Positions 53,437 through 63,054 of a stretch of DNA of 64,000 bases are shown one piece after another. This stretch comes from CAWABB01 sp963701735 (lineage in GTDB: Bacteria > Bacteroidota > Ignavibacteria > UBA10030 > UBA6906), in NCBI GenBank assembly GCA_963701735.1, contig CAVPBI010000032.1:1-64000 (forward strand), in the 5' to 3' direction. Numbering within the stretch: position 1 is the first letter of the stretch; every line of letters begins with the position of its first letter. Under the pieces are notes generated by a model, which made no database searches, was not told where the DNA came from, and was given only the letters and a program-made list of their open reading frames with translations. The translations under genes were made by a program, and so were the position numbers.

Positions 53437-53453
53437 TCCCGGGCGCCGGACAA

Positions 53454-54500
53454 TTACGTCAGCTGCCGGGACGACGCAACGCGCAAGACCTTCGCGCCAC
53501 GGATCTTCCGCGCGACAAGCTCCTGCAGCGCCCTGTTGGCCTCTTCGAGCGGAAACTCCTGCACCTCGGGGCGGAGCTGGATCGCGGCAGCGAGCCGGAG
53601 GAAATCCCTGACGTCCTGACGGGTAAGATTCGCAACGCTCGTGATCTGCTTTTCCTTCCAGAGGTGCCGGCTGTAGTCGAGCTTCATCAGGGCGTCCCGG
53701 TCATGGTCCTCCTTGCGGATCGCATTGATCACGAGACGTCCTCCCGGTGCGAGCGCCTCCAGCGCACGCGGGACCGGAGACCACGCAGGCGTTGTGTCGA
53801 TGATGCTGCGCATCAGTTCCGGCGGCCTTTGCCCGAAACCTCCTGCCCACACTGCGCCGAGTTCGCGCGCGAACACCTGCTCCTCTTCGCTCCGCGACCA
53901 CACGTAGACCTCGCTGGAAGGATGGGTGTGCCGGACCATCTTCAGCACGATGTGCCCCGACGCGCCGAAGCCCGCAAGGCCGAGCGGCTCGCCATCCCGC
54001 AGGCCAGAGAGCCTGAGCGACCGGAACCCGATCGCACCTGCGCACAGGAGCGGTGCTGCCTCCGTGTCCGCAAGTGCCTCCGGGAGAGGGTGAACGAACG
54101 CTGCGTCAGCGGTCACATACTCCGCGTATCCTCCGTCCCGGTCGCGTCCTGTCGCGCAGAACCGCTCACACAGGTTTTCGCGTCCTTCCCGGCAGCGCGG
54201 ACACGTGCCGCACGCGCCCCCGATCCATGCCACGCCCACCCGGTCGCCGATCCTGGCCGTGTGCACGCGCGCGCCGGCCCGTTCGACCACTCCAACAACC
54301 TGGTGCCCGAGAATGACGGGCAGGGACAGCGGAGGAGTACGCCCTTCGATCTCATCCAGCTCGGTATGGCAGACGCCGCAGACGCTGACGCGGATCAGCA
54401 CGTCCTCTGGAGACGGGGCCGGCTGTGGCACGTCGGCCAGGACAAGCGGAGTCGCCACGGGGCTCATGGGCCCGAGGGCTTTCAGGAGCATCGCCCTCAC
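53454..54500 (-). CDS. Zinc-dependent alcohol dehydrogenase
   Basis: A medium-chain dehydrogenase of 348 residues. Catalytic zinc ligands are in VCGVCHTELDEIEG and VILGHQVVG; the structural zinc site is CGTCPRCREGRENLC. The cofactor fold is GLAGFGASGHIVLKMV; the motif is GxGxxG-like with Ala, and no clear Asp follows, so NADP may be used. The sequence resembles the group that has YADAAFVHPLPE-like regions in Gram-negative alcohol dehydrogenases. Substrate unknown. The upstream neighbour on the same strand is an aldo/keto reductase, so a carbonyl-reducing unit is possible. Confidence 0.9.
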   Translation of the reverse strand: MRAMLLKALGPMSPVATPLVLADVPQPAPSPEDVLIRVSVCGVCHTELDEIEGRTPPLSLPVILGHQVVGVVERAGARVHTARIGDRVGVAWIGGACGTCPRCREGRENLCERFCATGRDRDGGYAEYVTADAAFVHPLPEALADTEAAPLLCAGAIGFRSLRLSGLRDGEPLGLAGFGASGHIVLKMVRHTHPSSEVYVWSRSEEEQVFARELGAVWAGGFGQRPPELMRSIIDTTPAWSPVPRALEALAPGGRLVINAIRKEDHDRDALMKLDYSRHLWKEKQITSVANLTRQDVRDFLRLAAAIQLRPEVQEFPLEEANRALQELVARKIRGAKVLRVASSRQLT

Positions 54501-54577
54501 AGGAACTGCTCCCGAAACAGCGAAGCGGAGGGCGGGCTCGCGTCGTCATGGCGTGTGGTGTTCTCCCGCAACACCCC

Positions 54578-55570
54578 TTATCCTTTCAGTGCCTGCTCGA
54601 TGGCAACGAGGTCCTCTTCGGAGAACTCCAGCCGTTGCAGCGTGCCGAGGTTGTCTTCGAGCTGCCGTACGCTGGATGCGCCGATCAACGCGGAGGTTAT
54701 GACGGGATTCCGGAGCACCCAGGCCAACGCCATTTGGGCCAGTGACTGCCCGCGTGTGCGCGCGATCGTGTCCAGCCTCCGGACCTTCGCCAGCGTCTCC
54801 TCGGTGATGGCCGACGGCTTCAGGAACCCGTGCGGCTTCGAGGCGCGGGAGCCCTCCGGGATGCCGCCCAGATACCGGTTTGTAAGGAGGCCCTGCGCCA
54901 GCGGCGAGAACGGGATGCACCCGATGCCCTCCTCCTTCAAGACCTGGAGTAATTCGGGTTCGACCCACCGGTTGAACATGTGGTACACGGGCTGGTGGAT
55001 CAGACAGGGTGTTCCCATCCCGCGAAGGATGCGCGCGGCCTCGCGGGTCATCTGGGCCGAGTAGTTCGAAATGCCGGCGTACAGCGCTTTGCCCGAGCGG
55101 ACGATCTGGTCCAGTGCGCCCATTGTCTCCTCGAGCGGAGTGTCGGGATCAGGACGATGGCTGTAGAAGATGTCGACATACTCGATCCCCATGCGCTTCA
55201 GGGTCTGATCGAGGCTCGAGATCAGATACTTGCGCGATCCCCATTCGCCATACGGGCCGGGCCACATGAAGTATCCGGCTTTCGACGAGATGATCATCTC
55301 GTCCCGGTACGCACGCATGTCTTCCCGGAGGATGCGTCCGAATGTTTCCTCTGCGGAGCCGGGCGGGGGGCCGTAGTTGTTGGCGAGATCGAAGTGGGTC
55401 ACGCCGAGATCGAAGGCGCGGCACACAATCGAACGCGCGGTTGCGTGGTCGTCCACGCCTCCGAAATTGTGCCAGAGTCCCAGGGCGATTGCCGGCAGGC
55501 GGACGCCGCTCCTTCCGCAGCGCCTGTATGTCATGCTATCATAACGGGTTGCCGATGCCTGGTATGCCAT
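54578..55570 (-). CDS. Aldo/keto reductase (YghZ-like)
   Basis: A 330-residue NADPH-dependent TIM-barrel reductase. FDLANNYGPPPGSAEETFG holds the active Asp and Tyr; IISSKAGYFMWPGPYGEWGS holds Lys; YVDIFYSHRPDPDTPLEETM holds His. These match YghZ, which reduces L-glyceraldehyde 3-phosphate and methylglyoxal. SALIGASSVRQLEDNL binds the cofactor. The ATG at 55570 is chosen; the frame extends to 55654 without similarity. Detoxification of reactive aldehydes is the likely role. Confidence 0.9.
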   Translation of the reverse strand: MAYQASATRYDSMTYRRCGRSGVRLPAIALGLWHNFGGVDDHATARSIVCRAFDLGVTHFDLANNYGPPPGSAEETFGRILREDMRAYRDEMIISSKAGYFMWPGPYGEWGSRKYLISSLDQTLKRMGIEYVDIFYSHRPDPDTPLEETMGALDQIVRSGKALYAGISNYSAQMTREAARILRGMGTPCLIHQPVYHMFNRWVEPELLQVLKEEGIGCIPFSPLAQGLLTNRYLGGIPEGSRASKPHGFLKPSAITEETLAKVRRLDTIARTRGQSLAQMALAWVLRNPVITSALIGASSVRQLEDNLGTLQRLEFSEEDLVAIEQALKG

Positions 55571-55769
55571 AGCGAACTCCGCGAAGTGCTCGTTGTGCTG
55601 AACGGGTCTCGGGACAGAGGATACAGGATCGCGCAGAAGGCGAACGGCGGCCATCCCGATGGGAGGCGAGTCGTCGAAATGTAGAGAGGGTGCCGCAGAG
55701 AAACAAGGGGGAGTGCGAGGGAGGGCCTACGCGGCAGGGCCCGGTGGGAGGGGAATCGGGTTGCGGACG

Positions 55770-57575
55770 CTAGCGCTGAAGTCGCACCTCGAACATTCCC
55801 CGCACCGCGTTGCTCAGATAGAGGCGATCTGCTTTCCGCAGATCGTCGACCGTGACGATGCGCTCCCGCACGGTTCCGGTCCGCAGCAATCGGGCCCTGG
55901 ACACTCCGGGGAGCAATCCGCAGGCGACAGGGGGCGTGAAGAGGGATCCTCCAATGTCCACAACAACAGTGGCGATGCACGATTCGGTCACTTCGGTGCG
56001 CGTATTCCAGAGAATCACGTCGTCGCATTCACCCGCTGCCGTGCGAGCGAGATCGTAGATCGCCCGGTGCGTAGTCTTATGATAGAGAAACGGGTCGCGC
56101 GGGTCAATGGGATCAGCGGCAAGCTTCACGCGGGGAGGGCCATCGGCGCGGAACGGTTGAATGGGAGCGGACTCGATCGCTACAGCTCCATTGCGCGCCA
56201 GCAGGAGCCGGACTCTCCGGCCGGACGTGACGGTTCCTTCACGGATCCCGATGGCCTCCGCGATCTGCTCACGGATGAGCGTTTCATCAAACGGCATCCC
56301 GAAGAAGCGTGCGGACGATCGAAGCCGGGCCAGGTGATCCTCCAGGAGGCCAATCCCTTTGGCGGGGGTCCAGAGCATTGTTTCGAGCAGGGAAAACTCC
56401 ACGTGCCGCCGCTCCAGAACGGCCGCTTTCGTAATGCATTCCTGATACTCCTCCCGCGGATCGGAATCCCAGACGATTCCTCCCCCGACACCGTATTCCG
56501 CCTCGTTCGTTCTCCTGTCTGCCACGAGCGTTCTGATTGCGACGCTGAACTGTGCGGTCCGACCCGGGGCAACCCATCCGATCGCTCCTGTGTACACATG
56601 GCGCGGTGAGTCCTCCAGCTCGCGGATGAGCTCCATCGTCCGGATTTTGGGGGCGCCCGTAATGGATGCCGGAGGAAAGAGCGCCGCGATAATCTCAGGC
56701 ACGGGCGCGTCGGTGCACGCCTCGACGGTCGAGGTCATCTGCCAGACGGTCGGGTACTGCTCGATATCGTACATGCTGGAGACGGCCACGCTCCCGGCAC
56801 GGGCGACCCTCCCCAGGTCGTTACGCACCATGTCGACGATCATGATGTTCTCGGCGCGGTTTTTCGGAGATCGCCTGAGCCTGTCAGCCGCGAGAAGGTC
56901 GTCGTCCGCGCTCAATCCCCGCGGACTTGTCCCTTTCATCGGACGCGAGACAAGCAGGTCGCCGTCGAGCCGGAAGAACAGCTCGGGGGAGAAACTGCAG
57001 ATCGCGTGCGAGCCAAGATCCAGATAGGCGCCGAATGGCGGAGTCTCCCGCGAGGCAAGCGCATGAAAGAGGGAATAGGGATCGTGCGGGAATTCCTTCC
57101 GGAGCCTGAACGTGAAGTTCACCTGATAGGTGTCGCCGCGCGCGATGCGCTCCCGGATCCGATGGATGGCGCGCGTGTAGGACTCGATGTCGATGGACGG
57201 ACGCCATGGTGCTTCCGGCTGGAGGCCGTTGGCGGCATGAAGAACGGCGGCTCCGGTCGGCAGAGCGCCTCCGGCGGGAAGGGGTTCGATGTCAGCCGGA
57301 GGAAGCGACGTCAGAATGTTCGGCGGGTCAAAGAGAGCGAACCAGGCCAGCGGGAATTCGTCTGACGCGCGGGCGCTGGATGACGGATCGAACGCAGGAG
57401 CGGATTCGTACGACAGCATGCAGACGGCCCAGGACTCGTGGGTTGCGGCCGCGTCGCAGACGATCTGAAGGATGTTCGGGAGGGAAGCGAGGTCGGTGAC
57501 TCGATACTCAGCCCGTGGCGCGTCGAATGCAAGCCAGCGTCCCCGCCAGGGGTCGTGGAGCAGGGCTCTGGGCAT
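55770..57575 (-). CDS. pabBC: Aminodeoxychorismate synthase component I fused to aminodeoxychorismate lyase
   Basis: Makes p-aminobenzoate for folate from chorismate. The 601-residue protein joins a PabB half (to about 395) and a PabC half. PabB shows GDTYQVNFTFRL, RPMKGTSPRG with the catalytic Lys in place of the Ala found in TrpE, IMIVDMVRNDLGRVA, and PPASITGAPKIRTMELI. PabC, a class IV aminotransferase fold, shows LLETMLW, the PLP lysine in FLYHKTTHRAIYD, and NTRTEVTESCIATV. The glutaminase PabA is not nearby. It lies 27 bases after pyrG. Confidence 0.94.
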   Translation of the reverse strand: MPRALLHDPWRGRWLAFDAPRAEYRVTDLASLPNILQIVCDAAATHESWAVCMLSYESAPAFDPSSSARASDEFPLAWFALFDPPNILTSLPPADIEPLPAGGALPTGAAVLHAANGLQPEAPWRPSIDIESYTRAIHRIRERIARGDTYQVNFTFRLRKEFPHDPYSLFHALASRETPPFGAYLDLGSHAICSFSPELFFRLDGDLLVSRPMKGTSPRGLSADDDLLAADRLRRSPKNRAENIMIVDMVRNDLGRVARAGSVAVSSMYDIEQYPTVWQMTSTVEACTDAPVPEIIAALFPPASITGAPKIRTMELIRELEDSPRHVYTGAIGWVAPGRTAQFSVAIRTLVADRRTNEAEYGVGGGIVWDSDPREEYQECITKAAVLERRHVEFSLLETMLWTPAKGIGLLEDHLARLRSSARFFGMPFDETLIREQIAEAIGIREGTVTSGRRVRLLLARNGAVAIESAPIQPFRADGPPRVKLAADPIDPRDPFLYHKTTHRAIYDLARTAAGECDDVILWNTRTEVTESCIATVVVDIGGSLFTPPVACGLLPGVSRARLLRTGTVRERIVTVDDLRKADRLYLSNAVRGMFEVRLQR

Positions 57576-57602
57576 GTGTGCGGCCGGCGTGAACGGGAAC
57601 GG

Positions 57603-59234
57603 TCAGTCCCTGTGGGACTGTCCCTCGTGGTACTCCATCGCGGCGCGGACGAAATCGCGGAACAGCGGATGCGCTGTCGTGGCGCGCGACTTCAATTCCG
57701 GATGGAACTGTCCCGCGACAAACCATGGATGATCCGGAAGTTCGATCATTTCGACCAGGCCGTTGTCCGGGCAGAATCCGCTGAAGACCATTCCGTGCGA
57801 CTTGAGGCGCTCGAGGAAGGCATTGTTGACTTCGTAGCGGTGGCGATGGCGCTCGTGAATCAGTTCAGCCTTGTAGGCCTTCTGGGCCTTCGTGCCCTTT
57901 TCCAGCTTGCAGGCGTAGGCTCCCAGCCGCATCGTCCCGCCGTACTGTTTCACCTTCTTCTGCTCGAGCATCATATCGATGACATTCTGGTCGGTCTGTT
58001 TGAACTCGGTGCTGTTGGCGCGATCCATGGCGCAGACGTGGCGGGCGAACTCGATGACCGCGCACTGCAGACCGAGGCAGATGCCGAAGAAGGGAATGCC
58101 GCGGGTGCGCACGTGCTGGATCGCCATGATCTTCCCCTCGATCCCGCGTTCGCCGAACCCGGGTGCGACCAGAAGGCCGGAGATGCCCTTCAGGTGTGCC
58201 TCGGCGCCGTCGCGCTCGATGTCTTCAGCACGGACCCAGGTGAGGTCGACGCCGACGTTGTTGGCGGCGCCGGCATGGATAAACGCCTCCGCGATGCTCT
58301 TGTATGCGTCCTTGTGGTCCGTGTATTTCCCGCAGACCGCGATCGAAATGCGGCCGGCGGGGTTCTTGACGCGATCCACAAACCGCTTCCACTCCCTGAG
58401 GTTGGGACGGGGACACGTCAGATCCAGCCGCTCGAGAATGATCTCGTCCACCTCCTGGTCCGCATAGACGAGCGGGACTTCGTAGATCGTTGAGACGTCC
58501 CGGCCGTCCACCACCGAATCGGGGTCGACATTGGTGAACAGGGCGATCTTCTCGCGGACGTCGCGCGACAGCGGTCGGTCGGACCGGCAGATCAGCATGT
58601 CGGGCTGAATCCCCAGCTCCAGGAGCGATTTGACGCTGTGCTGGGTCGGCTTGGTTTTGGTTTCGCCCGCCGAGCCGATATACGGCACGAGGGTGACGTG
58701 AATGGCGAGGGCGTTCTTGTGCCCGGCGCGGTTCATGAACTGGCGCATCGCCTCGAGAAACGGGAGGCTCTCGATGTCGCCGACCGTCCCCCCGACCTCG
58801 GTGATCACCACGTCATACTCGCCGGTTTCGCCGATCGCAGCAAAGCGCCGCTTGATCTCGTCGGTGATGTGGGGGATGACCTGGACGGTCGCGCCGAGGT
58901 AGTCGCCGCGGCGCTCCTTCGAGATCACCTCGTGATACACCTGGCCGGTGGTGGTGTTGTTCTGCTTCGTGGTGGTGATGTCCAGGAAGCGCTCGTAGTG
59001 CCCGAGGTCCAGATCGGTCTCCGCGCCGTCGTCGGTGACATACACTTCGCCGTGCTGGAACGGGTTCATCGTCCCCGGGTCCACGTTCAGATAGGGGTCG
59101 AACTTCTGGATCGTGACACGGAGGCCGCGCGATTTGAGCAGGAGGCCGATAGAAGCCGCTGCGATGCCCTTGCCGAGCGACGAGACCACGCCGCCGGTGA
59201 TGAAGATGTACTTGACCTGTCGCTTTCGTGTCAC
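57603..59234 (-). CDS. pyrG: CTP synthase
   Basis: Converts UTP to CTP with ammonia from glutamine. The 543-residue protein begins YIFITGGVVSSLGKGIAAAS, has the synthase part (QKFDPYLNVDPGTMNPFQHG, EVGGTVGDIESLPFLEAMRQ) and a C-terminal class I glutamine amidotransferase with the nucleophile in FGICLGLQCAVIEFAR. CTP feeds the KdsB reaction, whose gene is two positions upstream on this strand. Confidence 0.98.
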   Translation of the reverse strand: MTRKRQVKYIFITGGVVSSLGKGIAAASIGLLLKSRGLRVTIQKFDPYLNVDPGTMNPFQHGEVYVTDDGAETDLDLGHYERFLDITTTKQNNTTTGQVYHEVISKERRGDYLGATVQVIPHITDEIKRRFAAIGETGEYDVVITEVGGTVGDIESLPFLEAMRQFMNRAGHKNALAIHVTLVPYIGSAGETKTKPTQHSVKSLLELGIQPDMLICRSDRPLSRDVREKIALFTNVDPDSVVDGRDVSTIYEVPLVYADQEVDEIILERLDLTCPRPNLREWKRFVDRVKNPAGRISIAVCGKYTDHKDAYKSIAEAFIHAGAANNVGVDLTWVRAEDIERDGAEAHLKGISGLLVAPGFGERGIEGKIMAIQHVRTRGIPFFGICLGLQCAVIEFARHVCAMDRANSTEFKQTDQNVIDMMLEQKKVKQYGGTMRLGAYACKLEKGTKAQKAYKAELIHERHRHRYEVNNAFLERLKSHGMVFSGFCPDNGLVEMIELPDHPWFVAGQFHPELKSRATTAHPLFRDFVRAAMEYHEGQSHRD

Positions 59235-59246
59235 AGGAACATCCTT

Positions 59247-59882
59247 TTACGTTTGGGCGCGAAGCTCGGTGAAATTCTCCGGCAGCACGATGCCGCCGGA
59301 GAGAACCAGTTTCAATCCCTCTTCCACGGTGATGGCCAGCGTCACCGCCTGAGCCCTGGGCACGAAGATCAGGAACCCGGAGGTGGGGTTGGGCGGATTG
59401 GGAAAATAGACGCTGACAAATTCGGTGAGACCTTCCGCGTTCCGTCTGTACGGCACTTTGTTGGTGACGAACCCGATACAGTAGAGGCCCGGTCTCGGGT
59501 ATTCGACCATCACGACCTCGCGGAAGGTTTTCGACTTGTCGCCGAAGACAAACGCGCTGACCAGGTCCCGCACGGCGCTGTACACCGAGCGCACAAAGGG
59601 GATCGAGCTCAGGACGTTTTCGAATCCCGCGAACAGCAGCCTGCCGATCAGGTTCCTCGTGAGAACCCCAACCAGAAGAATCAGGACGACCATCGTCAGG
59701 AACCCCAGCCCCGGGACCTCGCGTCCCAGGTACGTCTCGAGTACCGGCGAGAAGACGCCGTCGATTGCGTTCAGGAGTCCGCTGAAGACCCAGTAGGTGA
59801 GCACCAGCGGAATAATGACGACCACGCCGCGCAGGAAGGCGGTGCGCAGATGGGAGACAAAGGATTTGCGGAAGTTATCCAT
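59247..59882 (-). CDS. DUF502 family membrane protein
   Basis: A 211-residue protein with two membrane helices near the N terminus (GVVVIIPLVLTYWVFSGLL and LGFLTMVVLILLVGVLTRNL) and a soluble domain with SSIPFVRSVYSAVRDLV, VEYPRPGLYCIGFVT and PNPPNPTSGFLIFVPRAQ, the DUF502 signature. The family is widespread and uncharacterised in most bacteria. It overlaps kdsB by 8 bases. Confidence 0.9.
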   Translation of the reverse strand: MDNFRKSFVSHLRTAFLRGVVVIIPLVLTYWVFSGLLNAIDGVFSPVLETYLGREVPGLGFLTMVVLILLVGVLTRNLIGRLLFAGFENVLSSIPFVRSVYSAVRDLVSAFVFGDKSKTFREVVMVEYPRPGLYCIGFVTNKVPYRRNAEGLTEFVSVYFPNPPNPTSGFLIFVPRAQAVTLAITVEEGLKLVLSGGIVLPENFTELRAQT

Positions 59883-60639
59883 GCGACTGTACCGTGCGCG
59901 CCCTCACGCGCTCGAGGTCTGCGGGCGTGTCGACGGGCATTGACTCATGCTCTGTGATCGAAGCGCGAATGCGCTCTCCGTGTTCAAGGATGCGGAGTTG
60001 TTCCAGCTTCTCCGCGCGCTCGAGGGGCGTCTGCTCAAGCGACGCAAACGTGAGCAGGAACGCCCGCCGGAACACGTAGAGCCCGACGTGCTTCCAGTAG
60101 GGCGTGTGCGCAAGCCGCTCGCCAGGGGGGATGTCCCGCGCGAATGGAATCAAAGACCGTGAAAAATACAGACAATTCAGATGGTGGTCAAGGACGACCT
60201 TGACGACGCCAGGGTTCTCGAGGTCTGCCGGATCCGTAATGCGGTGGACGAGCGTGGCGACGTTCAGACGGGGATCTTCAAGCATGGGCCGTATCGCTTC
60301 GTCCACCATTGCGGGGTGTATCAACGGCTCGTCGCCCTGAACGTTTACCACGATGGCCGCGTCCTGGATCTTCCGGGCCACCGCGGCAATCCTGTCGGTG
60401 CCGCTGCGCAGCGCAGGGTCCGTCATCACAGGATGGCCGCCGAACCGCCGGACCGCCGCCGCGATCCGCTCGTCGTCGGTGGCGACAATCACCTCATTGA
60501 CCAGCGAGGCCGTCCGGACCCGCTCGACGACGTGCTGGATCATCGGCTTCCCGGCGATGTCCGCAAGCGGCTTTCCCGGAAGACGCTCCGACCCGTAGCG
60601 GGCCGGGATGATCGCGATGATTCTATCCCCGGCGCTCAT
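59875..60639 (-). CDS. kdsB: 3-deoxy-manno-octulosonate cytidylyltransferase
   Basis: Activates KDO with CTP for LPS inner-core synthesis. The 254-residue protein shows IAIIPARYGSERLPGKPLAD, VIVATDDERI, VNVQGDEPLI and YWKHVGLYVFRRAFLL, all diagnostic. Its presence shows that the organism makes KDO and hence a Gram-negative type LPS. It overlaps gatC by 4 bases (ATGA). Confidence 0.95.
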   Translation of the reverse strand: MSAGDRIIAIIPARYGSERLPGKPLADIAGKPMIQHVVERVRTASLVNEVIVATDDERIAAAVRRFGGHPVMTDPALRSGTDRIAAVARKIQDAAIVVNVQGDEPLIHPAMVDEAIRPMLEDPRLNVATLVHRITDPADLENPGVVKVVLDHHLNCLYFSRSLIPFARDIPPGERLAHTPYWKHVGLYVFRRAFLLTFASLEQTPLERAEKLEQLRILEHGERIRASITEHESMPVDTPADLERVRARTVQSHG

Positions 60640-60929
60640 CGGTCGCCGATGACCTTTGGAACGCGGAAGAATTTCTCCGTGGCGGCGGGGGCGTTCTTGA
60701 GCGCCTCCCCGCGAGGCAGGCTCTCCACGTGAACGTCCTCGCGGAACACGTTCTTCAGCTCAATCACGTGGGATAACGGATCCACCGACGAGGTGTCGAG
60801 CGAATTCAGCTGTTCCATGTAGGCCAGGATCGCGTTCAGCTCGCCGGTCAGCTTCTGCTTCTCTTCGTCCGTGAAGCTCAACCGGGCCAGCGCGGCGACG
60901 TGTTCGACATCCTTAATCGTGACAGACAT
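60636..60929 (-). CDS. gatC: Glutamyl/aspartyl-tRNA amidotransferase subunit C
   Basis: Small subunit of GatCAB, which amidates Glu-tRNA-Gln or Asp-tRNA-Asn. The 97-residue protein has IKDVEHVAALARLSFTDEEK and LDTSSVDPLSHVIELKNVFR with the family ending LKNAPAATEKFFRVPKVI. gatA and gatB are not in the window. It lies 12 bases after plsC on this strand. Confidence 0.93.
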   Translation of the reverse strand: MSVTIKDVEHVAALARLSFTDEEKQKLTGELNAILAYMEQLNSLDTSSVDPLSHVIELKNVFREDVHVESLPRGEALKNAPAATEKFFRVPKVIGDR

Positions 60930-60941
60930 GTGCGATGGTCC

Positions 60942-61661
60942 TTAGGTCTGGTCGACGTAGGTCTTGACGATTTCGCGATGCACCGTGTCCATGAGCGCGA
61001 GCTCTGCGTCGCGGCCGGAGGCATTGCTGGGCTCGATGGGCTCCCCGAGGATCAGCCGGGCGGTCCCGGGGCGGATCATGACCGAATGTTTTCGGAGGAT
61101 CGAATACGTGCCGTTGATCGTGAGCGGAACCACCGGGACGCTCGCCCGCAGCGCGAGGTTGAACGCGCCGCGCTTGAACGGCTGCAGCCGGCCGTCCATC
61201 GTCCTTGTCCCCTCCGCATACAGCAAGAGCGATGCGCCTTCCCGCATCTTCCGGACCGCTTCTTCCAGGCTCCGCGCCGCTCTCGGCCCGCGCCCCCGTT
61301 CGATCGAAATATAGGCGCCCATCTTGAGCCCCCACCCGAACAGCGGAATCTTCTCGAGCTCCTTCTTGTAGACAACCCGGATGTCGTCCGGGATGCCGGC
61401 GAACACCACCGGGATATCGAACAGACTCGCGTGGTTCGAGACGTAAATGTACGCCCGATCGTGACCGAGGCGATCTAGCCCTGTGACCGCAACACGCACG
61501 CCGGTCACGAAGAGCACGACGATCGCCCACGCGCGCGAGACCTTGTGAAAGAGCCGCCCTGTCCCCCGGTCGAACGGGATCGAGAGGATTGCCAGCACCG
61601 CGAAGATCAGGCAGACGGCAATGCCTGCGAGGAACCGCAGCACACCCAGCACGGCGGTCAT
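60942..61661 (-). CDS. plsC: 1-acyl-sn-glycerol-3-phosphate acyltransferase
   Basis: Adds the second acyl chain to make phosphatidic acid at the inner membrane. The 239-residue protein has one N-terminal hydrophobic segment, the NHASLFD catalytic block (HX4D), KKELEKIPLFGWGLKMGAYI, LYAEGTRTMDGRLQPFKRGA (EGTR) and VPVVPLTINGTY. The ATG at 61661 follows GGAGGGA and overlaps the M48 stop by 4 bases. A long frame that fuses it to the M48 gene exists only because of the frameshift there. Confidence 0.93.
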   Translation of the reverse strand: MTAVLGVLRFLAGIAVCLIFAVLAILSIPFDRGTGRLFHKVSRAWAIVVLFVTGVRVAVTGLDRLGHDRAYIYVSNHASLFDIPVVFAGIPDDIRVVYKKELEKIPLFGWGLKMGAYISIERGRGPRAARSLEEAVRKMREGASLLLYAEGTRTMDGRLQPFKRGAFNLALRASVPVVPLTINGTYSILRKHSVMIRPGTARLILGEPIEPSNASGRDAELALMDTVHREIVKTYVDQT

Positions 61662-62765
61662 GCTCCCTCCACGGTGCGCAGGCGGCGGGCCAGCGACGGG
61701 TGGCTGTAGAACAGGAATTCGATGAGCGGGTGGGGCGAGGGGTCCGCAAGATTGGTCGTCCCCAGTTTCCGCAGCGCCGATGCGAAGGCATCCGGCCGGC
61801 CCGTCATGCTCACGGCGTACGCGTCGGCCTGGCGCTCGTGATGCCTCGAGAGCATGTTTCCGAGCGGTGTTGTCACGAGGCCGAACGCCGCGAGCCAGAG
61901 CGCCAGCACGGGGAGCGCGGCAAATTCCGTGATCGAGGAAAGGCCGAACCAGGAGAGCGACCATGCGTACGCGCGGGAGGCAATGAAGAGCCCGAGGAAC
62001 GAAGAGGCCGCGCCGACCGACGAGACCGACCAGGATGTGCCGGTGGACGTAATGCCCCAGCTCGTGCGCGACCACGGTTTCGATTTCGTCGTCGTTGAAC
62101 TGCCCCACGAGTGTGTCTCCGAGGATGATCCTTCGGGTCCTCCCGAGTCCTGCGAAGCCCGCGTTGGCCTTGCGCGTGGTCTTGCTCAGATCGAATGTGA
62201 AGACCCCGTCGAAACGGAGACGGGCGCGCGAGCAGAGATCCGCAATGCGTTGACGAAGGGCGCCCTCGGCGAGGGGGGAGAACCTGTAGAAGAGGGGAAA
62301 GATCACCACCGGGGCAACTCCCGCGATGAGCACCGATGCGAGCGTCAGAAGGGCGCCGACAGGAAGCCACCACTCATGTCCGAACGCTTCGAGGCACGCA
62401 TACGCCGCGATTCCGAGCGCGCCGGCGATCGGCAGCGTCACGAGCATGCCCTTCATGTGGTCCCATAGCCACCCGGCAAACGAACGGTTGGACAGATGGA
62501 ACCGGTGTTCAAGTACGAAGCCCGAGTAGAATGTAAACGGCGACGTCACGAGCGTCTGGACTGCCCAGAGGGACGCGGCAAAGATCAGGAGCGCGAGATA
62601 GTGGTTCGGGTGCGCTGCTCGGGCCCACCGCTCCAGGTCCGAGGACCATCCCGAGGCCGTCACCGCCAGGAGGAACAAAAACAGAACAACCGATGCGGCG
62701 ACACCGGTTGCGAGTTTGAGCCTGGCGTATGTCTTCGCCTCTGCCGGATTTCCTTCGAACGTCAC
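61658..62765 (-). CDS. M48 (Ste24p-like) membrane metallopeptidase (apparent frameshift)
   Basis: A zinc protease of membrane protein quality control, about 368 residues once repaired. The N-terminal frame has several membrane helices, FGHEWWLPVGALLTLASV, KANAGFAGLGRTRRIILGDT and the HExxH site in VVAHELGHYVHRHILVGLV. Near 62012-62025 one extra base breaks the frame; repaired, it continues GAASSFLGLFIASRAYAWSL and then HHERQADAYAV, where Glu is the third zinc ligand. The start is a GTG at 62765. It heads the minus-strand run plsC-gatC-kdsB-DUF502-pyrG-pabBC. Confidence 0.85.
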
Positions 62766-62802
62766 CGCACTACGCTATGCCTGTGTGAGAGCACAATATA
62801 TG

Positions 62803-62831
62803 ATAATACCCAAAAACAGTCCGATACGCAA
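62803..62831 (-). promoter_or_regulatory. Predicted promoter of the M48-plsC-gatC-kdsB-pyrG run
   Basis: On the minus strand TTGCGT (62831-62826) and TATTAT (62808-62803) are 17 bases apart, with a leader of about 30 bases. Seven genes down to 55770 follow with gaps of no more than 27 bases. Confidence 0.6.
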
Positions 62832-62937
62832 GCATTCGTGATTTTAGGAAGGAAGGCCTGGCCCAGTTTTCATTCCTGGGAAGGATGTGCCGCATTGTTG
62901 ATGCTGGCCGTACGCCGGTGTCGAATCCCGCATCCGT

Positions 62938-62969
62938 TGCCCCTGAACTTGAAATTCCAGTACTTTTGC
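62938..62969 (+). promoter_or_regulatory. Possible Bacteroidota-type promoter of maeB
   Basis: TACTTTTG (62962-62969) matches the Bacteroidota -7 element TAnnTTTG exactly. A TTG lies 21 bases upstream (62938-62940). The leader would be about 80 bases. The rest of the 289-base gap between the divergent genes shows no coding signal. Confidence 0.4.
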
Positions 62970-63054
62970 CGGTGGCACGCCGTTTGAAAGCTTCAGTTCG
63001 CATCCTCGTACCGCACTCCTCAGGAGGCCGGAACTCACCACAAGGAGGCCAGCC

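Noticed and set aside
55571..55769. Small gene or RNA in the 199-base gap between the aldo/keto reductase and pabBC
   Set aside because: No conserved motif, ribosome-binding site or convincing hairpin with T run was found; only a weak 5-bp GGGCC/GGCCC stem.
60942..62765. 607-residue fusion of M48 peptidase and PlsC
   Set aside because: The join runs through nonsense sequence created by the frameshift near 62018; the true M48 C terminus and the PlsC start are both clear in their own frames.
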